Made by a program: the position numbers and the translations under genes. From JAEYKI01 sp036679405 (GTDB lineage: Bacteria > Bacillota > Clostridia > Christensenellales > Christensenellaceae), in NCBI GenBank assembly GCA_036679405.1, contig JAVBVZ010000013.1, forward strand, positions 1-64,000: DNA of 64,000 nucleotides, written 5' to 3'. This document shows positions 8,062 through 16,566 of the stretch, piece after piece. Position 1 is the stretch's first letter, and each line of letters opens with the position of its first letter. The notes under the pieces are model-generated. The model searched no databases. It worked only from the letters and a program-made list of their open reading frames with translations, and was not told the DNA's origin.

Positions 8062-8505
8062 ATGGCAGGATTAGTACCTTTCAACAGGAACGGTTCGTTT
8101 TTGAGGCCGAGCGGAACGCGCGGGTTTTACAATATGCTGGATGATTTTTTCTCCGATTCATTTCTTCCGCGCAGTCTGGTATTTGACACTTTTAAGGTAG
8201 ACGTAAAAGAAGATGAGAAAGCGTATACCGTTGACGCGGAACTTCCGGGCGTAAAAAAGGAAGAGATAGGCCTTTCTTTGAACGACGGGCGGCTTTCAAT
8301 ATCCGTTCAGCGGGAAGAGAAAGTGGATGAGGAAAAGGAAAACTATGTGCACCGTGAACGGCGCTACGGCTCCTGTGAGCGGAGTATTTACCTTTCGGAT
8401 GCAAGCCCTGACGGAATTGAAGCCAAACTGGAGGACGGCGTTTTAAAGGTCACTGTTCCCAAACAGGACAAGGGTGACGGCAAGAAAAAGATTGAGATCA
8501 AATAG
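8062..8505 (+). CDS. Small heat-shock protein of the Hsp20/alpha-crystallin family
   Basis: A 147-residue chaperone that would hold unfolding proteins in large oligomers without ATP. The alpha-crystallin domain covers about residues 38-137, with the strand pattern Y-T-V-D-A-E-L-P-G-V-K-K-E and the terminal G-V-L-K-V-T-V-P typical of the family; the tail ends I-E-I-K, an I-x-I anchor used for oligomer contacts. The ATG at 8062 was chosen because AAGGAG lies 9 bases upstream; a TTG at 8053 abuts that site and is too close. A perfect CIRCE element precedes the gene and a terminator follows, so it is a monocistronic HrcA-controlled unit. Confidence 0.95.
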   Translation: MAGLVPFNRNGSFLRPSGTRGFYNMLDDFFSDSFLPRSLVFDTFKVDVKEDEKAYTVDAELPGVKKEEIGLSLNDGRLSISVQREEKVDEEKENYVHRERRYGSCERSIYLSDASPDGIEAKLEDGVLKVTVPKQDKGDGKKKIEIK

Positions 8506-8514
8506 CGAAAACAA

Positions 8515-8549
8515 AAAAAGCACCGGGTATAAGCCCGGCGCTTTTTTTT
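8515..8549 (+). terminator. Intrinsic terminator after hsp20
   Basis: Hairpin AGCACCGGG / CCCGGCGCT followed by a run of eight T residues. Confidence 0.85.
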
Positions 8550-8573
8550 GTTACTGAAAAGTTGATTTTTATA

Positions 8574-8620
8574 TTGACATTTATCTATATGATGAATATA
8601 CTTTTATATAGATAAATGTC
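8574..8620 (+). promoter_or_regulatory. arsR promoter with overlapping 15-bp palindromic operator
   Basis: TTGACA at 8574-8579 and TATACT at 8597-8602 are separated by 17 bases. A perfect inverted repeat (GACATTTATCTATAT at 8576-8590 and its complement at 8606-8620) overlaps both hexamers. This is the classic arrangement for an ArsR-family repressor, which would block polymerase until arsenite binds. Confidence 0.9.
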
Positions 8621-8675
8621 TATGATATAGAAGACTGTAAATGTAATGGCAACAACAGCAAACGGGGGGAAACAA

Positions 8676-8999
8676 ATGAAGGATTACATAAAAAATTCAA
8701 AAATGTTTAAAGCCCTGTCCGACGCGACAAGGCTGCAGATTGTGGAGATGCTGGCAGGAGGGGAGCTTTGCGCATGCAAGATACTGGCTCATTTTAATAT
8801 TACGCAGCCCACCCTTTCATACCACATGAAAATACTGATTGGAAGCGGGCTGGTATACGGACGGCGGGAAGGTGCCTGGATGCAGTATTCCTTAAACAAG
8901 GAAGCGCTGGCGGAAGCTTCAGCCCTTTTAAGGAAAATAAGCCTTTCAAAAAAAGTGCCCGACACCGGGACGTGTGGGTGCAGGGAGGCAAGGGCATAA
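8676..8999 (+). CDS. arsR: ArsR-family arsenite-responsive repressor
   Basis: A 107-residue winged-helix repressor. The recognition-helix region contains E-L-C32-A-C34-K, the C-x-C As(III)/Sb(III) site of the ArsR alpha-3 type, followed by the helix N-I-T-Q-P-T-L-S-Y-H-M-K. A third cysteine pair, C100-G-C102, lies at the C-terminus and may complete or add a metal site. The start at 8676 has GGGGGA upstream; an ATG at 8646 in frame lacks any ribosome site. It heads the ars operon, and a promoter with a palindromic operator lies just upstream, so autoregulation is very likely. The stop codon adjoins the ATG of the broken permease gene. Confidence 0.93.
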   Translation: MKDYIKNSKMFKALSDATRLQIVEMLAGGELCACKILAHFNITQPTLSYHMKILIGSGLVYGRREGAWMQYSLNKEALAEASALLRKISLSKKVPDTGTCGCREARA

Positions 9000-9117
9000 A
9001 TGGACTTTTTCGGCTGGCTCAACGATCAACTGCTGAAGATGGACTGGCTTGCGGGCCTGACCGGTAATTTAGTATAAAACGTATTCGGACTTGACCTGGA
9101 CGGGAAAATTGGCGAGA
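9000..9117 (+). pseudogene. Remnant of a DUF318/ArsP-like permease gene (5-prime end only)
   Basis: Directly after arsR (TAAATG junction, GGAGG upstream) a frame encodes about 25 residues resembling the amphipathic N-terminus of YraQ/DUF318 permeases that accompany arsR. It then meets TAA at 9075-9077 where the family usually has Glu, and after the stop continues with N-V-F-G-L-D-L-D-G-K-I-G, the expected next residues. Homology ends near 9117; all membrane segments are missing. The gene is therefore both nonsense-mutated and truncated by a deletion that joins it to the thioredoxin remnant. Family identification rests on a short stretch and is moderate. Confidence 0.6.
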
Positions 9118-9127
9118 TTATATTTGA

Positions 9128-9280
9128 GCGGAAATTGAAAAAGCAACGGATTTTGCGGATATTGCCTCATATGGCGTTATGCGAACGCCCGCGCTGGTAG
9201 TGGATGAAAAGGTGGTTTCATTTGGAAAGGTATTAAAGCCAAAAGAAATCAAGAGCCTTTTGGAAAAGGAAGGTAAATGA
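9128..9280 (+). pseudogene. Remnant of a redox-active small thioredoxin gene (3-prime end only)
   Basis: In another frame than the permease remnant, 50 codons up to the TGA at 9278 match the C-terminal half of the small TM0996/MTH895-type thioredoxins found in ars operons: A-E-I-E-K-A-T-D, then Y-G-V-M-R-T-P-A-L-V-V-D with the cis-proline, and a terminal K-E-I-K-S-L-L-E helix. The N-terminal strand and the CxxC active site are gone, and a stop codon (9125) closes the frame just upstream. The likely cause is one deletion between about 9118 and 9127 that removed most of the permease and half of this gene. Confidence 0.75.
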
Positions 9281-9281
9281 A

Positions 9282-10067
9282 ATGCAGGTACAGGGCAGAG
9301 AATTTATAAAGGGATCTGTGCGTAAAAATTATGCAAAGATTGCAAAAGGCGAAAAGACCGGATGCTGCGTCGGCGGGTGCGGAAGCGGCCATGATGACGG
9401 CAGAAATGCGGCGATGATGGCAGGATATACGGAAAAGGAGATTTCTTCTTTCTTACAGGCATCCAATATGGGGCTGGGGTGCGGCAACCCGATTGCACTG
9501 GCGGAACTCCGGGAAGGAGAGACAGTGCTGGATCTGGGAAGCGGAGGCGGATTTGACTGTTTTTTGGCCCGGCGGCGCGTAGGCGCAAGCGGATATGTGA
9601 TTGGTGTGGATATGACGCCGGAAATGGTTTCCCTTGCAAAAGAAAATGCCGGAAAAAGCGGATTTGAAAACGTTGAATTTATGCTTGGGGAGATTGAAAA
9701 GCTGCCGGTAGCCGATGAAACGGTGGATGTGGTCTTATCTAATTGTGTTATCAACTTATCGCCCGAAAAACAAAAGGTTTTTGCCGAAGCATACCGCGTT
9801 TTGAAAAAAGGCGGCAGGCTATGCATATCCGATACGGTGTTGACCGGAAAAATGCCCGATGAAATAAGGGGAAATACGAATTTGATCTGCGCCTGTATCG
9901 GCGGTGCGGAAAACAAGGAAAAAGTGAAAGAAATGGCGGAAACGGCCGGGTTTAAAGAGGTTGAGCTTACGCAGATTGAAGGCAGCCGGGAGCTGATTCG
10001 CACCTGGGCACCTGGGCTTCATGCGGAAAATTTTTTATCTTCGTTTATGATACGGGCTGTGAAATAA
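9282..10067 (+). CDS. arsM: Arsenite S-adenosylmethionine methyltransferase
   Basis: A 261-residue cytosolic enzyme that would methylate As(III) with S-adenosylmethionine. The SAM-binding motif is V-L-D-L-G-S-G-G-G-F at about 82-91. The arsenic-binding cysteines expected for ArsM are present: C67 in G-L-G-C-G-N-P, C155 in S-N-C-V-I-N, and C203/C205 in I-C-A-C-I-G-G-A. Additional cysteines (C28, C29, C33) sit near the N-terminus. A GGAAGG site inside the thioredoxin remnant precedes the ATG. It lies downstream of arsR and upstream of the oxidoreductase and Acr3 genes, so methylation and efflux are co-expressed. Confidence 0.93.
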   Translation: MQVQGREFIKGSVRKNYAKIAKGEKTGCCVGGCGSGHDDGRNAAMMAGYTEKEISSFLQASNMGLGCGNPIALAELREGETVLDLGSGGGFDCFLARRRVGASGYVIGVDMTPEMVSLAKENAGKSGFENVEFMLGEIEKLPVADETVDVVLSNCVINLSPEKQKVFAEAYRVLKKGGRLCISDTVLTGKMPDEIRGNTNLICACIGGAENKEKVKEMAETAGFKEVELTQIEGSRELIRTWAPGLHAENFLSSFMIRAVK

Positions 10068-10089
10068 ACTTTTTGCAGAGGAGAAAGTT

Positions 10090-11754
10090 ATGAAAATAGT
10101 GGTGATTGGCGGGGTAGCTGCGGGAACGTCTGCCGCCGCAAAGGCGCGGCGGAACAGTGAGGACAGCGAGATTGTTATTTATGAACGGGGCGGATATATA
10201 TCTTATTCAGGATGCGGGATGCCTTATTATATTGGCGGGGAAGTGGAGGACGAAGCGGAACTTACTCCCCGCGGACCTGCATTTTTTAAAACAAAATATA
10301 ACGTAGACGTTTATCTGCACCATGAAGTAACAAAAATAGACCCGAAGCGCAAAAAGCTTAAAATCTTAAAAAAAGAAACCGGTGAGTTTATAGAAGACCG
10401 TTTTGACAAGCTGGTTATTGCGACGGGCGCCCGATCCGTGATGCCGGAAGCGGATAAGGCAGACCGGGAAAATGTTTTTATGCTGCGGACGATTGAAGAT
10501 ATGCAAAAGATCAAAGCGTTTGCGGATAAAACAAAGCCCGGGAGCGCGGCGATCATCGGAACAGGATTTGTGGGAATGGAGATGTGCGAGAATCTTTCCG
10601 GCCTTGGGATTTTTGTAACGTTGATTGAAAAGATGCCTGAAATCATGCCATGGCTGGATACGGATATGGCGCCGTATTTGAAGAAACATCTTCTCGAAAA
10701 AGGCATACAACTGAAAACGGGCGCCATTGTCCGCCGGATTGAGAAAGAAAAGGTTATCCTGGACGACGGGGAGATCAAGGCAGGACTGGTGATTGTTTCA
10801 GCCGGGGTGAAACCGGACACGGTATTGGCGGAAAAAGCGGGAATCGCACTGGGCGGAAGCGGCGCGATCCGGGTGGACGACAGGATGCGGACAAATTTGA
10901 CGGATATTTATGCCTGCGGGGACTGTATAGAAGTATACAATTGCATTACCGGAGAGCCGATTTACCGGCCGCTGGGGTCGACAGCCAATAAAACAGGAAG
11001 GATTGCAGGAGACAGTTTGTCGGGCGGCGATCTTGCCTTCCGGGGCATTTTGGGTACGGGGATTTTTAAAATATTTGACCTGACGGTTGCACGGACCGGG
11101 CTTAGCGAAGGCGAGGCCCGCGTAAGAGGGATAGAGACGGCGGTTTGCCACAATATTAAACCGAGCCGCCCGGAATATCTGAAGGGCCGTGAACTGGTTA
11201 TCAAAGCGGTGGCGGATAAGAAGGACGGCAGACTGCTGGGGGCCCAGATTGTTGGATTTGAAGGGGTGGACAAGAGGATCGATGTGATTGCGACCGCAAT
11301 TACGTTTGGGGCGAAGACGGCGGATTTGTTCCACCTGGATCTTGCATATGCGCCTCCATACGCTACCACCAAGGACCCCGTACATTATACGGGGATGATG
11401 CTGGAAAATGCCATTCACCGCGGAAGGCCCCTGATGGAGCCGCATGAGCTCAAAACGCTGATAGAATCTGGCAGCAAGGTAATTGTCATTGATGCGCGCG
11501 CAAGGTCGCAGTACGAAAAGGGACATGTAAAGAAAGCGCAAAACATCCCGCTGGCCGATCTGCGGAAACAGGCGGACATGCTGGAGAGGGATGCGGTGAT
11601 CGTAACCTACTGCAACAAAGGGGTAACCGGAAACGCTGCGCAAAATTTGCTTAAGAACAAAGGGTTTGAAAGGGTTTTTAATCTTTCGGGCGGGTACAGG
11701 AATTACAGTATAAATTATCCGGAGGATGTGCGGATGGAGGAAGAAGATGGTTAA
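10090..11754 (+). CDS. CoA-disulfide-reductase-like flavoprotein with C-terminal rhodanese domain
   Basis: A 554-residue FAD/NAD(P)H oxidoreductase of the NADH-peroxidase/CoA-disulfide-reductase group. Seen: FAD motif G-G-V-A-A-G-T-S-A-A at 7-16, the single redox cysteine C42 in S-G-C-G-M-P-Y, the NAD(P)H fold I-I-G-T-G-F-V-G-M-E, and the second FAD motif with C-G-D. A rhodanese domain occupies about 455-550 with active-site C508 in Y-C-N-K-G-V-T-G. Such fusions (CoADR-Rhd, Npsr) reduce CoA disulfide, polysulfide or persulfide. Here it sits between arsM and acr3; a role in thiol or persulfide redox balance during arsenic stress is inference. Its end overlaps acr3 by 8 bases, so the two are coupled. 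Confidence 0.88.
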   Translation: MKIVVIGGVAAGTSAAAKARRNSEDSEIVIYERGGYISYSGCGMPYYIGGEVEDEAELTPRGPAFFKTKYNVDVYLHHEVTKIDPKRKKLKILKKETGEFIEDRFDKLVIATGARSVMPEADKADRENVFMLRTIEDMQKIKAFADKTKPGSAAIIGTGFVGMEMCENLSGLGIFVTLIEKMPEIMPWLDTDMAPYLKKHLLEKGIQLKTGAIVRRIEKEKVILDDGEIKAGLVIVSAGVKPDTVLAEKAGIALGGSGAIRVDDRMRTNLTDIYACGDCIEVYNCITGEPIYRPLGSTANKTGRIAGDSLSGGDLAFRGILGTGIFKIFDLTVARTGLSEGEARVRGIETAVCHNIKPSRPEYLKGRELVIKAVADKKDGRLLGAQIVGFEGVDKRIDVIATAITFGAKTADLFHLDLAYAPPYATTKDPVHYTGMMLENAIHRGRPLMEPHELKTLIESGSKVIVIDARARSQYEKGHVKKAQNIPLADLRKQADMLERDAVIVTYCNKGVTGNAAQNLLKNKGFERVFNLSGGYRNYSINYPEDVRMEEEDG

Positions 11755-12811
11755 AGAAGCAGTGAGGGCGCCGAAAATTGGTTTTTTTGATAAGTATCTT
11801 ACCGTTTGGGTGGCTGCCTGTATGGCAGCGGGGATTTTGATTGGGAAATTTTTGCCTGCCGTACCTGATTTTTTGGGGCGTTTTGAATACGCAAATGTTT
11901 CTATTCCGATAGCGGTGCTCATATGGATTATGATTTATCCGATGATGATGAAGGTCGATTTTAGAAGTCTGCGTGATGTGGGGAAAAATCCGAAGGGGCT
12001 TTTTATCACCTGGGGCGTAAACTGGCTTGTTAAGCCGTTTACGATGTATGCGATCGCTTCTTTTTTCTTTTTCTTTGTGTTCCGGGCCTTTATTCCGGAC
12101 GAACTGGCGCGGGACTATCTGGCGGGAGCAATTTTACTGGGCGCCGCACCCTGTACCGCAATGGTGTTTGTGTGGAGTTATTTAACAAAGGGGAACGCAG
12201 CCTATACGGTTGTGCAGGTTGCAACCAATGATTTGATCATTTTAGTTGCTTTTGCACCGATCGTAGCCTTTTTGCTGGGTGTAGGAGGGATTTCCGTACC
12301 CTGGACCACTCTTCTTGTTTCGGTTGTGCTGTTTGTTGTCATTCCGCTGGCGGCAGGGGTGATCACGCGGACACAGGTTATAAAAAGAAGAGGGGAGACT
12401 TATTTTAAAGAAAAGTTTATTCCCAAGTTTAATAATACGACCATTATTGGGCTGCTGCTTACGCTGATTATTATTTTTTCTTTCCAGGGGACCGTTATTC
12501 TCGAAAATCCGGTTCACATTTTATTGATTGCGGTTCCGCTGGTGATCCAGACGTTTATTATATTCTTTCTGGCATATCTTCTTTCAAAGGCGGCCAAGCT
12601 GCCGCACGACATTGCTGCGCCGGCCGGTATGATTGGCGCTTCGAATTTTTTTGAACTGGCGGTAGCTGTTGCCATTGCGCTTTTCGGGGCGCATTCTCCC
12701 GTTGCGCTGGCAACCATTGTGGGCGTACTGACCGAGGTGCCCGTTATGCTGGTTTTGGTAAAAATTGCGAACAATACGACCGGCTGGTTCCCTGAAAAAA
12801 GCGGAAGGTAA
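11747..12811 (+). CDS. acr3: Acr3-type arsenite efflux permease
   Basis: A 354-residue inner-membrane antiporter with about ten transmembrane helices that exports As(OH)3. Seen: the conserved cysteine C136 in G-A-A-P-C-T-A-M-V-F-V-W, the charged turn after helix 2 (M-M-M-K-V-D-F), and the late motif L-T-E-V-P-V-M-L. No ArsA ATPase is encoded nearby, so it should be driven by the ion gradient. The start at 11747 was chosen over 11726 because GGAGG sits 8 bases upstream; it overlaps the preceding gene. Last gene of the ars operon, followed by a terminator. Confidence 0.95.
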   Translation: MVKEAVRAPKIGFFDKYLTVWVAACMAAGILIGKFLPAVPDFLGRFEYANVSIPIAVLIWIMIYPMMMKVDFRSLRDVGKNPKGLFITWGVNWLVKPFTMYAIASFFFFFVFRAFIPDELARDYLAGAILLGAAPCTAMVFVWSYLTKGNAAYTVVQVATNDLIILVAFAPIVAFLLGVGGISVPWTTLLVSVVLFVVIPLAAGVITRTQVIKRRGETYFKEKFIPKFNNTTIIGLLLTLIIIFSFQGTVILENPVHILLIAVPLVIQTFIIFFLAYLLSKAAKLPHDIAAPAGMIGASNFFELAVAVAIALFGAHSPVALATIVGVLTEVPVMLVLVKIANNTTGWFPEKSGR

Positions 12812-12840
12812 TATAAAAAACGGATGATTGCAAAAAACAA

Positions 12841-12872
12841 AAGGCCGGCAGAGAAAAAACTGCCGGCCTTTT
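12841..12872 (+). terminator. Intrinsic terminator of the ars operon
   Basis: Perfect 11-bp stem AAGGCCGGCAG / CTGCCGGCCTT with an 8-base loop; the T-run is short (TTTTA). Confidence 0.8.
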
Positions 12873-13021
12873 ATGGTATAATGACAAAAAAAGACAGGGC
12901 TGATTGGAAAGTCCTTGATTTAACGGTGAATTGACCTTTTTTTGACACAATGATAACCTATGATCTGAGAAAACAGCAAGAATATGTATGAATCTGTATC
13001 GATAAGGAGTTTTTTGGGAAA

Positions 13022-14473
13022 ATGAAGAAGAAGACAAAATGGATTATTGCAATATGTGTGATTGCGGTTGTCGCCGTAGTTGTTCTGCTTGCGGGCAGGA
13101 GCGCTATCCAGGCGGCACAGCAGGCACAGACAGCCCTTCAGACCCGTTCGCTTGCGAAGATGACGCTTGCGGACACTGTGGATGTGACCGGAACGGTAGA
13201 GAGCAAGGAGAGCGAAAACGTTTATTCCATGCTGTCGACCCTGCCGGTGAAAAACATTTATGTCGCGGTGGGCGATACGGTCTCGGAAGGCGATGTATTG
13301 TGTGATCTGGATACGGACTCACTGCAAAAAGACTATGATCAAAGCGAAGCATCGCTGGACGCCACCCAGTCGTCTGCACAGGAGCAGATTGATTCTGCGC
13401 AGACGAAGTATGACAATGCGGTGGAAAATCTGAACAATGGAATGAACGCGCAGGTCAACAGTGCCAACGCCGCCGTTGAGAGCGCACAGGCAACGAAGAG
13501 CCGGGCAGACCAGGCTTATTATGATGCACTAAATGCAAAGAACGCGGCCAGGACCACATTGGATGCGGCGCAGGCGGCCTACGACCAGGATCCGTCGCCG
13601 GAAAACGAAGCCGGTTTGGCTACGGCTCGGACGGCGTACGAGGAGGCCAGTCAGGCCGAGAGTGCGGCTTCTTCCGCAACGTATGATGCGCAAAAAGCTT
13701 ATGATACTGCGGTGCAGCAGCAGAAGACCACTGTAAATGCCGCGAATCAGGAGGTTGAGGCCTACTGGCAGGCGTTGCAAAGCAGCAAAGCAGCCGCGGA
13801 CAGCGGTTCTCAGGAAATAGGGCTGGAAAAAATACAGATGCAGCTGGACGAAGGCGTGATCACCGCCCCGATCAGCGGAACCGTAACGGCGGTAAATGCA
13901 GTAGAAGGAGCGAATTCTTCGGGCATACTGTTTGTGGTGGAGAATACAAAAGATCTTCAGATTGAAACGATCATTAAAGAATACGACATCAACAGTGTGT
14001 CGCCGGGGCTTGAAGCAACCATACAGTCGGACGGGACAGGAGACGATGTTTATGAGGGAAAGCTGAGCAGCATTGCGCCGGCCGCTGCGGCGGATACATC
14101 CGCATCGAGCCTTACGGGCACATCTTCTTCCGGCTCTTCCGATGTGAAGTTTGACGCTGTAATTGATGTGACCAGCCAGGATACGGCACTGAAAATAGGC
14201 ATGAATGCGCGGGTAGATATTATTTTGGACCAGAAAGAAGATGTTTTTGCCGTTCCATATGATGCGGTGGCGCAAAATGCAGCCGGGGAGACGGTCGTCT
14301 ATGCTTTGGTGCAGGATGAGCAGGGGCAGGCGACTTATCAGGAAGTACCGGTCTTTACAGGTATGGAGACGGACTTTTATATTGAAATATCCGGAAAAGA
14401 CCTTGCAGAGGGGATGCAGATAATATCCAACCCCGATTCGATTCCCGCTTTGGGCGCGCAGATACAGTCATAG
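13022..14473 (+). CDS. MacA/HlyD-type adaptor subunit of an ABC efflux system
   Basis: A 483-residue membrane-fusion-type protein. An N-terminal anchor spans residues 6-24. A lipoyl half-motif follows, then a long alanine- and glutamine-rich coiled coil (about 105-260), the second lipoyl half (G-V-I-T-A-P-I-S-G-T-V), and beta-barrel and membrane-proximal domains. It contains a serine-rich loop near 355-380. The ATPase and permease follow within a few bases, giving a MacAB-like tripartite set lacking an outer-membrane channel, as usual in Firmicutes. The exported substrate is unknown; peptides or antibiotics are typical. The two-component system downstream is probably its regulator. Confidence 0.88.
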   Translation: MKKKTKWIIAICVIAVVAVVVLLAGRSAIQAAQQAQTALQTRSLAKMTLADTVDVTGTVESKESENVYSMLSTLPVKNIYVAVGDTVSEGDVLCDLDTDSLQKDYDQSEASLDATQSSAQEQIDSAQTKYDNAVENLNNGMNAQVNSANAAVESAQATKSRADQAYYDALNAKNAARTTLDAAQAAYDQDPSPENEAGLATARTAYEEASQAESAASSATYDAQKAYDTAVQQQKTTVNAANQEVEAYWQALQSSKAAADSGSQEIGLEKIQMQLDEGVITAPISGTVTAVNAVEGANSSGILFVVENTKDLQIETIIKEYDINSVSPGLEATIQSDGTGDDVYEGKLSSIAPAAAADTSASSLTGTSSSGSSDVKFDAVIDVTSQDTALKIGMNARVDIILDQKEDVFAVPYDAVAQNAAGETVVYALVQDEQGQATYQEVPVFTGMETDFYIEISGKDLAEGMQIISNPDSIPALGAQIQS

Positions 14474-14479
14474 GAGCGG

Positions 14480-15181
14480 ATGATGGGCAAAAAAACGATT
14501 ATTCAGATGAAGGATATTATAAAACGCTTTTTCATTGGGCAGCCCAATGAACTGGAAGTCTTGAAATCTATCAGCCTTGAGGTGCACGAAGGAGAATTTA
14601 TATCTATCGTGGGTGCGTCCGGGTCCGGGAAATCTACGCTGATGAACATCATAGGCGCGCTGGACCGTCCGACCGAAGGGGACTATTTGCTGGACGGCGT
14701 TGAGATAACAAGCCTGAACGACAATGAACTTTCCGCTATCCGGAACTCTAAAGTAGGTTTTGTTTTTCAGACGTTCAATCTGGTTCCGAGGACGACCGCC
14801 CTTAAGAATGTGGAATTGCCCATGCTGTATGCCGGCGTATCCAGAAGCAAGCGGATGGACAGGGCAAAAGAACTGTTGGAGCTGGTAGAGATGGGCGACA
14901 GGATAGGACATATGCCCAATGAGCTTTCAGGCGGAGAGAAGCAGAGAGTGGCGATTGCCCGTTCAATGGCCAATGACCCGGCGATTATTTTGGCCGATGA
15001 GCCGACCGGGGCACTGGATTCGGTAACCGGACGCCTGGTAATGGATATTTTTCATACGCTCCACAGGAAACAGGGAAAGACGATTGTTTTGATTACACAC
15101 AGCATGGAACTGGCCGAAGAGACCGAGCGGATCATCACGATAAAAGACGGCCGGGTCATTGGTGAAAGGAAGGGGGCGTAA
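14480..15181 (+). CDS. MacB/LolD-like ABC transporter ATPase
   Basis: A 233-residue ATPase with Walker A G-A-S-G-S-G-K-S at 45-52, Q-loop F-Q-T-F at 96-99, signature L-S-G-G-E at 149-153, and Walker B with D173-E174. The sequence falls in the MacB/LolD group that powers FtsX-like permeases by mechanotransmission rather than transport through a channel. It starts 6 bases after the adaptor gene and ends 2 bases before the permease gene, consistent with one operon. Confidence 0.95.
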   Translation: MMGKKTIIQMKDIIKRFFIGQPNELEVLKSISLEVHEGEFISIVGASGSGKSTLMNIIGALDRPTEGDYLLDGVEITSLNDNELSAIRNSKVGFVFQTFNLVPRTTALKNVELPMLYAGVSRSKRMDRAKELLELVEMGDRIGHMPNELSGGEKQRVAIARSMANDPAIILADEPTGALDSVTGRLVMDIFHTLHRKQGKTIVLITHSMELAEETERIITIKDGRVIGERKGA

Positions 15182-15183
15182 GG

Positions 15184-16497
15184 ATGGACCTGCTAGAAAA
15201 TGTATACCTGGCTCTGGCCGGCCTGCGCGCAAATAAAATGCGGACCCTTCTGACGATGCTGGGCATTATTATTGGCATCGCTTCCGTGATTGCTATTATG
15301 ACGCTTGGAACCTCGCTTACGAATTCTGTGACGGAATCTATGCAGGAAATGGGTGCGAATAATATTACGATAAGCCTTCAGGAAAAAAGCGATGAGGATA
15401 CAGACAGCTTTGAAAGCCAGATGAGCGAAGCAAGACGCATGATGGGCGCAGGATCCGGAAGCGGAAACAGCGCGGTAGAGCCGGAAGAGTCCGATTATAT
15501 TACGGATGATATGATCAGCACTATGCGGGAGGTCTACGGGAATGAAATTCAGGCGATCAGCATAACCGAATCTGCCGGCAGCGGTAAGGTGCAGGACGGA
15601 CGGCTGTATGCGAATGTATCCGTGATGGGGACAAACGACGAATACAGCGTTGTAAACAACCTGGAGATGCAGGAAGGCCGGTATATCAGCCAAAAAGATG
15701 TTTTGGGCGCCAAAGAAGTCGCCGTTGTGTCCGACAAACTTGTGGAGAACATATTTGGGAACGAAGATCCGTTGGGACGGGAGATCAAACTTTATATTGG
15801 AGACGACATTTATACCTATACGGTGGTAGGCGTGTACCATTACAAGGACAACAATCTGATGCCGACAACGGCGGCGGAACAGGATATACAGACCAATTTG
15901 TTTGTACCGGTTTCTTCTGCGAAAAAAATAGCGGGCGCAGCAGACGGGTACCAGTATTTTACCGTTCTCACAACGGCGGGCACGGACGCGAATACTTTTA
16001 TTGAAGAAGCAGACAGCTTTTTTGACACGTATTATGCCCGCAATCAGAATTTTGGCGTTAAAGCAAGCAGTATGGAATCTCTGGTGGAGCAGGTGAACTC
16101 TATGATGAGCACCATGTCCCTTGCAATCTCCCTGATAGCGGGAATTTCCCTGCTGGTGGGCGGGATTGGCGTTATGAACATTCTGCTGGTTTCTATTACG
16201 GAGCGTACAAAAGAGATTGGGACCAGAAAAGCGCTGGGAGCGACGAACGGATCCATACGGATGCAGTTTATTACCGAGTCGGTGATCATTTGCCTGATTG
16301 GGGGCGCCGTCGGCATTGTTGCAGGTATCCTGCTTGGAATGCTGGGTGCAAACATCTTAGGCTATGAAGCAAGCGCATCGGTGGGATCAATATTCCTGGC
16401 GTTGGGATTCTCCATGCTGATCGGCATATTCTTTGGATATTATCCTGCCAACAAAGCCGCAAAGATGGATCCTATTGAAGCGCTGCGGTATGAATAA
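15184..16497 (+). CDS. MacB/FtsX-type ABC transporter permease
   Basis: A 437-residue permease with the four-helix FtsX topology: one transmembrane helix at about 20-42, a large extracytoplasmic domain (about 45-310), and three helices near the C-terminus (about 315-430). The helix preceding A-L-G-A and the motif E-R-T-K-E-I-G-T-R-K-A-L-G-A are typical of MacB permeases. The extracytoplasmic part carries an acidic and serine-rich insertion at about 65-100. It works with the ATPase and adaptor encoded immediately upstream. Confidence 0.93.
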   Translation: MDLLENVYLALAGLRANKMRTLLTMLGIIIGIASVIAIMTLGTSLTNSVTESMQEMGANNITISLQEKSDEDTDSFESQMSEARRMMGAGSGSGNSAVEPEESDYITDDMISTMREVYGNEIQAISITESAGSGKVQDGRLYANVSVMGTNDEYSVVNNLEMQEGRYISQKDVLGAKEVAVVSDKLVENIFGNEDPLGREIKLYIGDDIYTYTVVGVYHYKDNNLMPTTAAEQDIQTNLFVPVSSAKKIAGAADGYQYFTVLTTAGTDANTFIEEADSFFDTYYARNQNFGVKASSMESLVEQVNSMMSTMSLAISLIAGISLLVGGIGVMNILLVSITERTKEIGTRKALGATNGSIRMQFITESVIICLIGGAVGIVAGILLGMLGANILGYEASASVGSIFLALGFSMLIGIFFGYYPANKAAKMDPIEALRYE

Positions 16498-16566
16498 ACT
16501 ATTTAGCGATGCGGCTTTTCTTGGGAAAAACGGGAAAGCTGCATCCGCTTTAAAGAAGGTGTTGGG

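Noticed and set aside
10798..11922. A long minus-strand open frame opposite the flavoprotein and acr3 genes
   Set aside because: It lies fully antisense to two well-supported genes, has no ribosome site and its translation is basic, low-complexity and without family resemblance.
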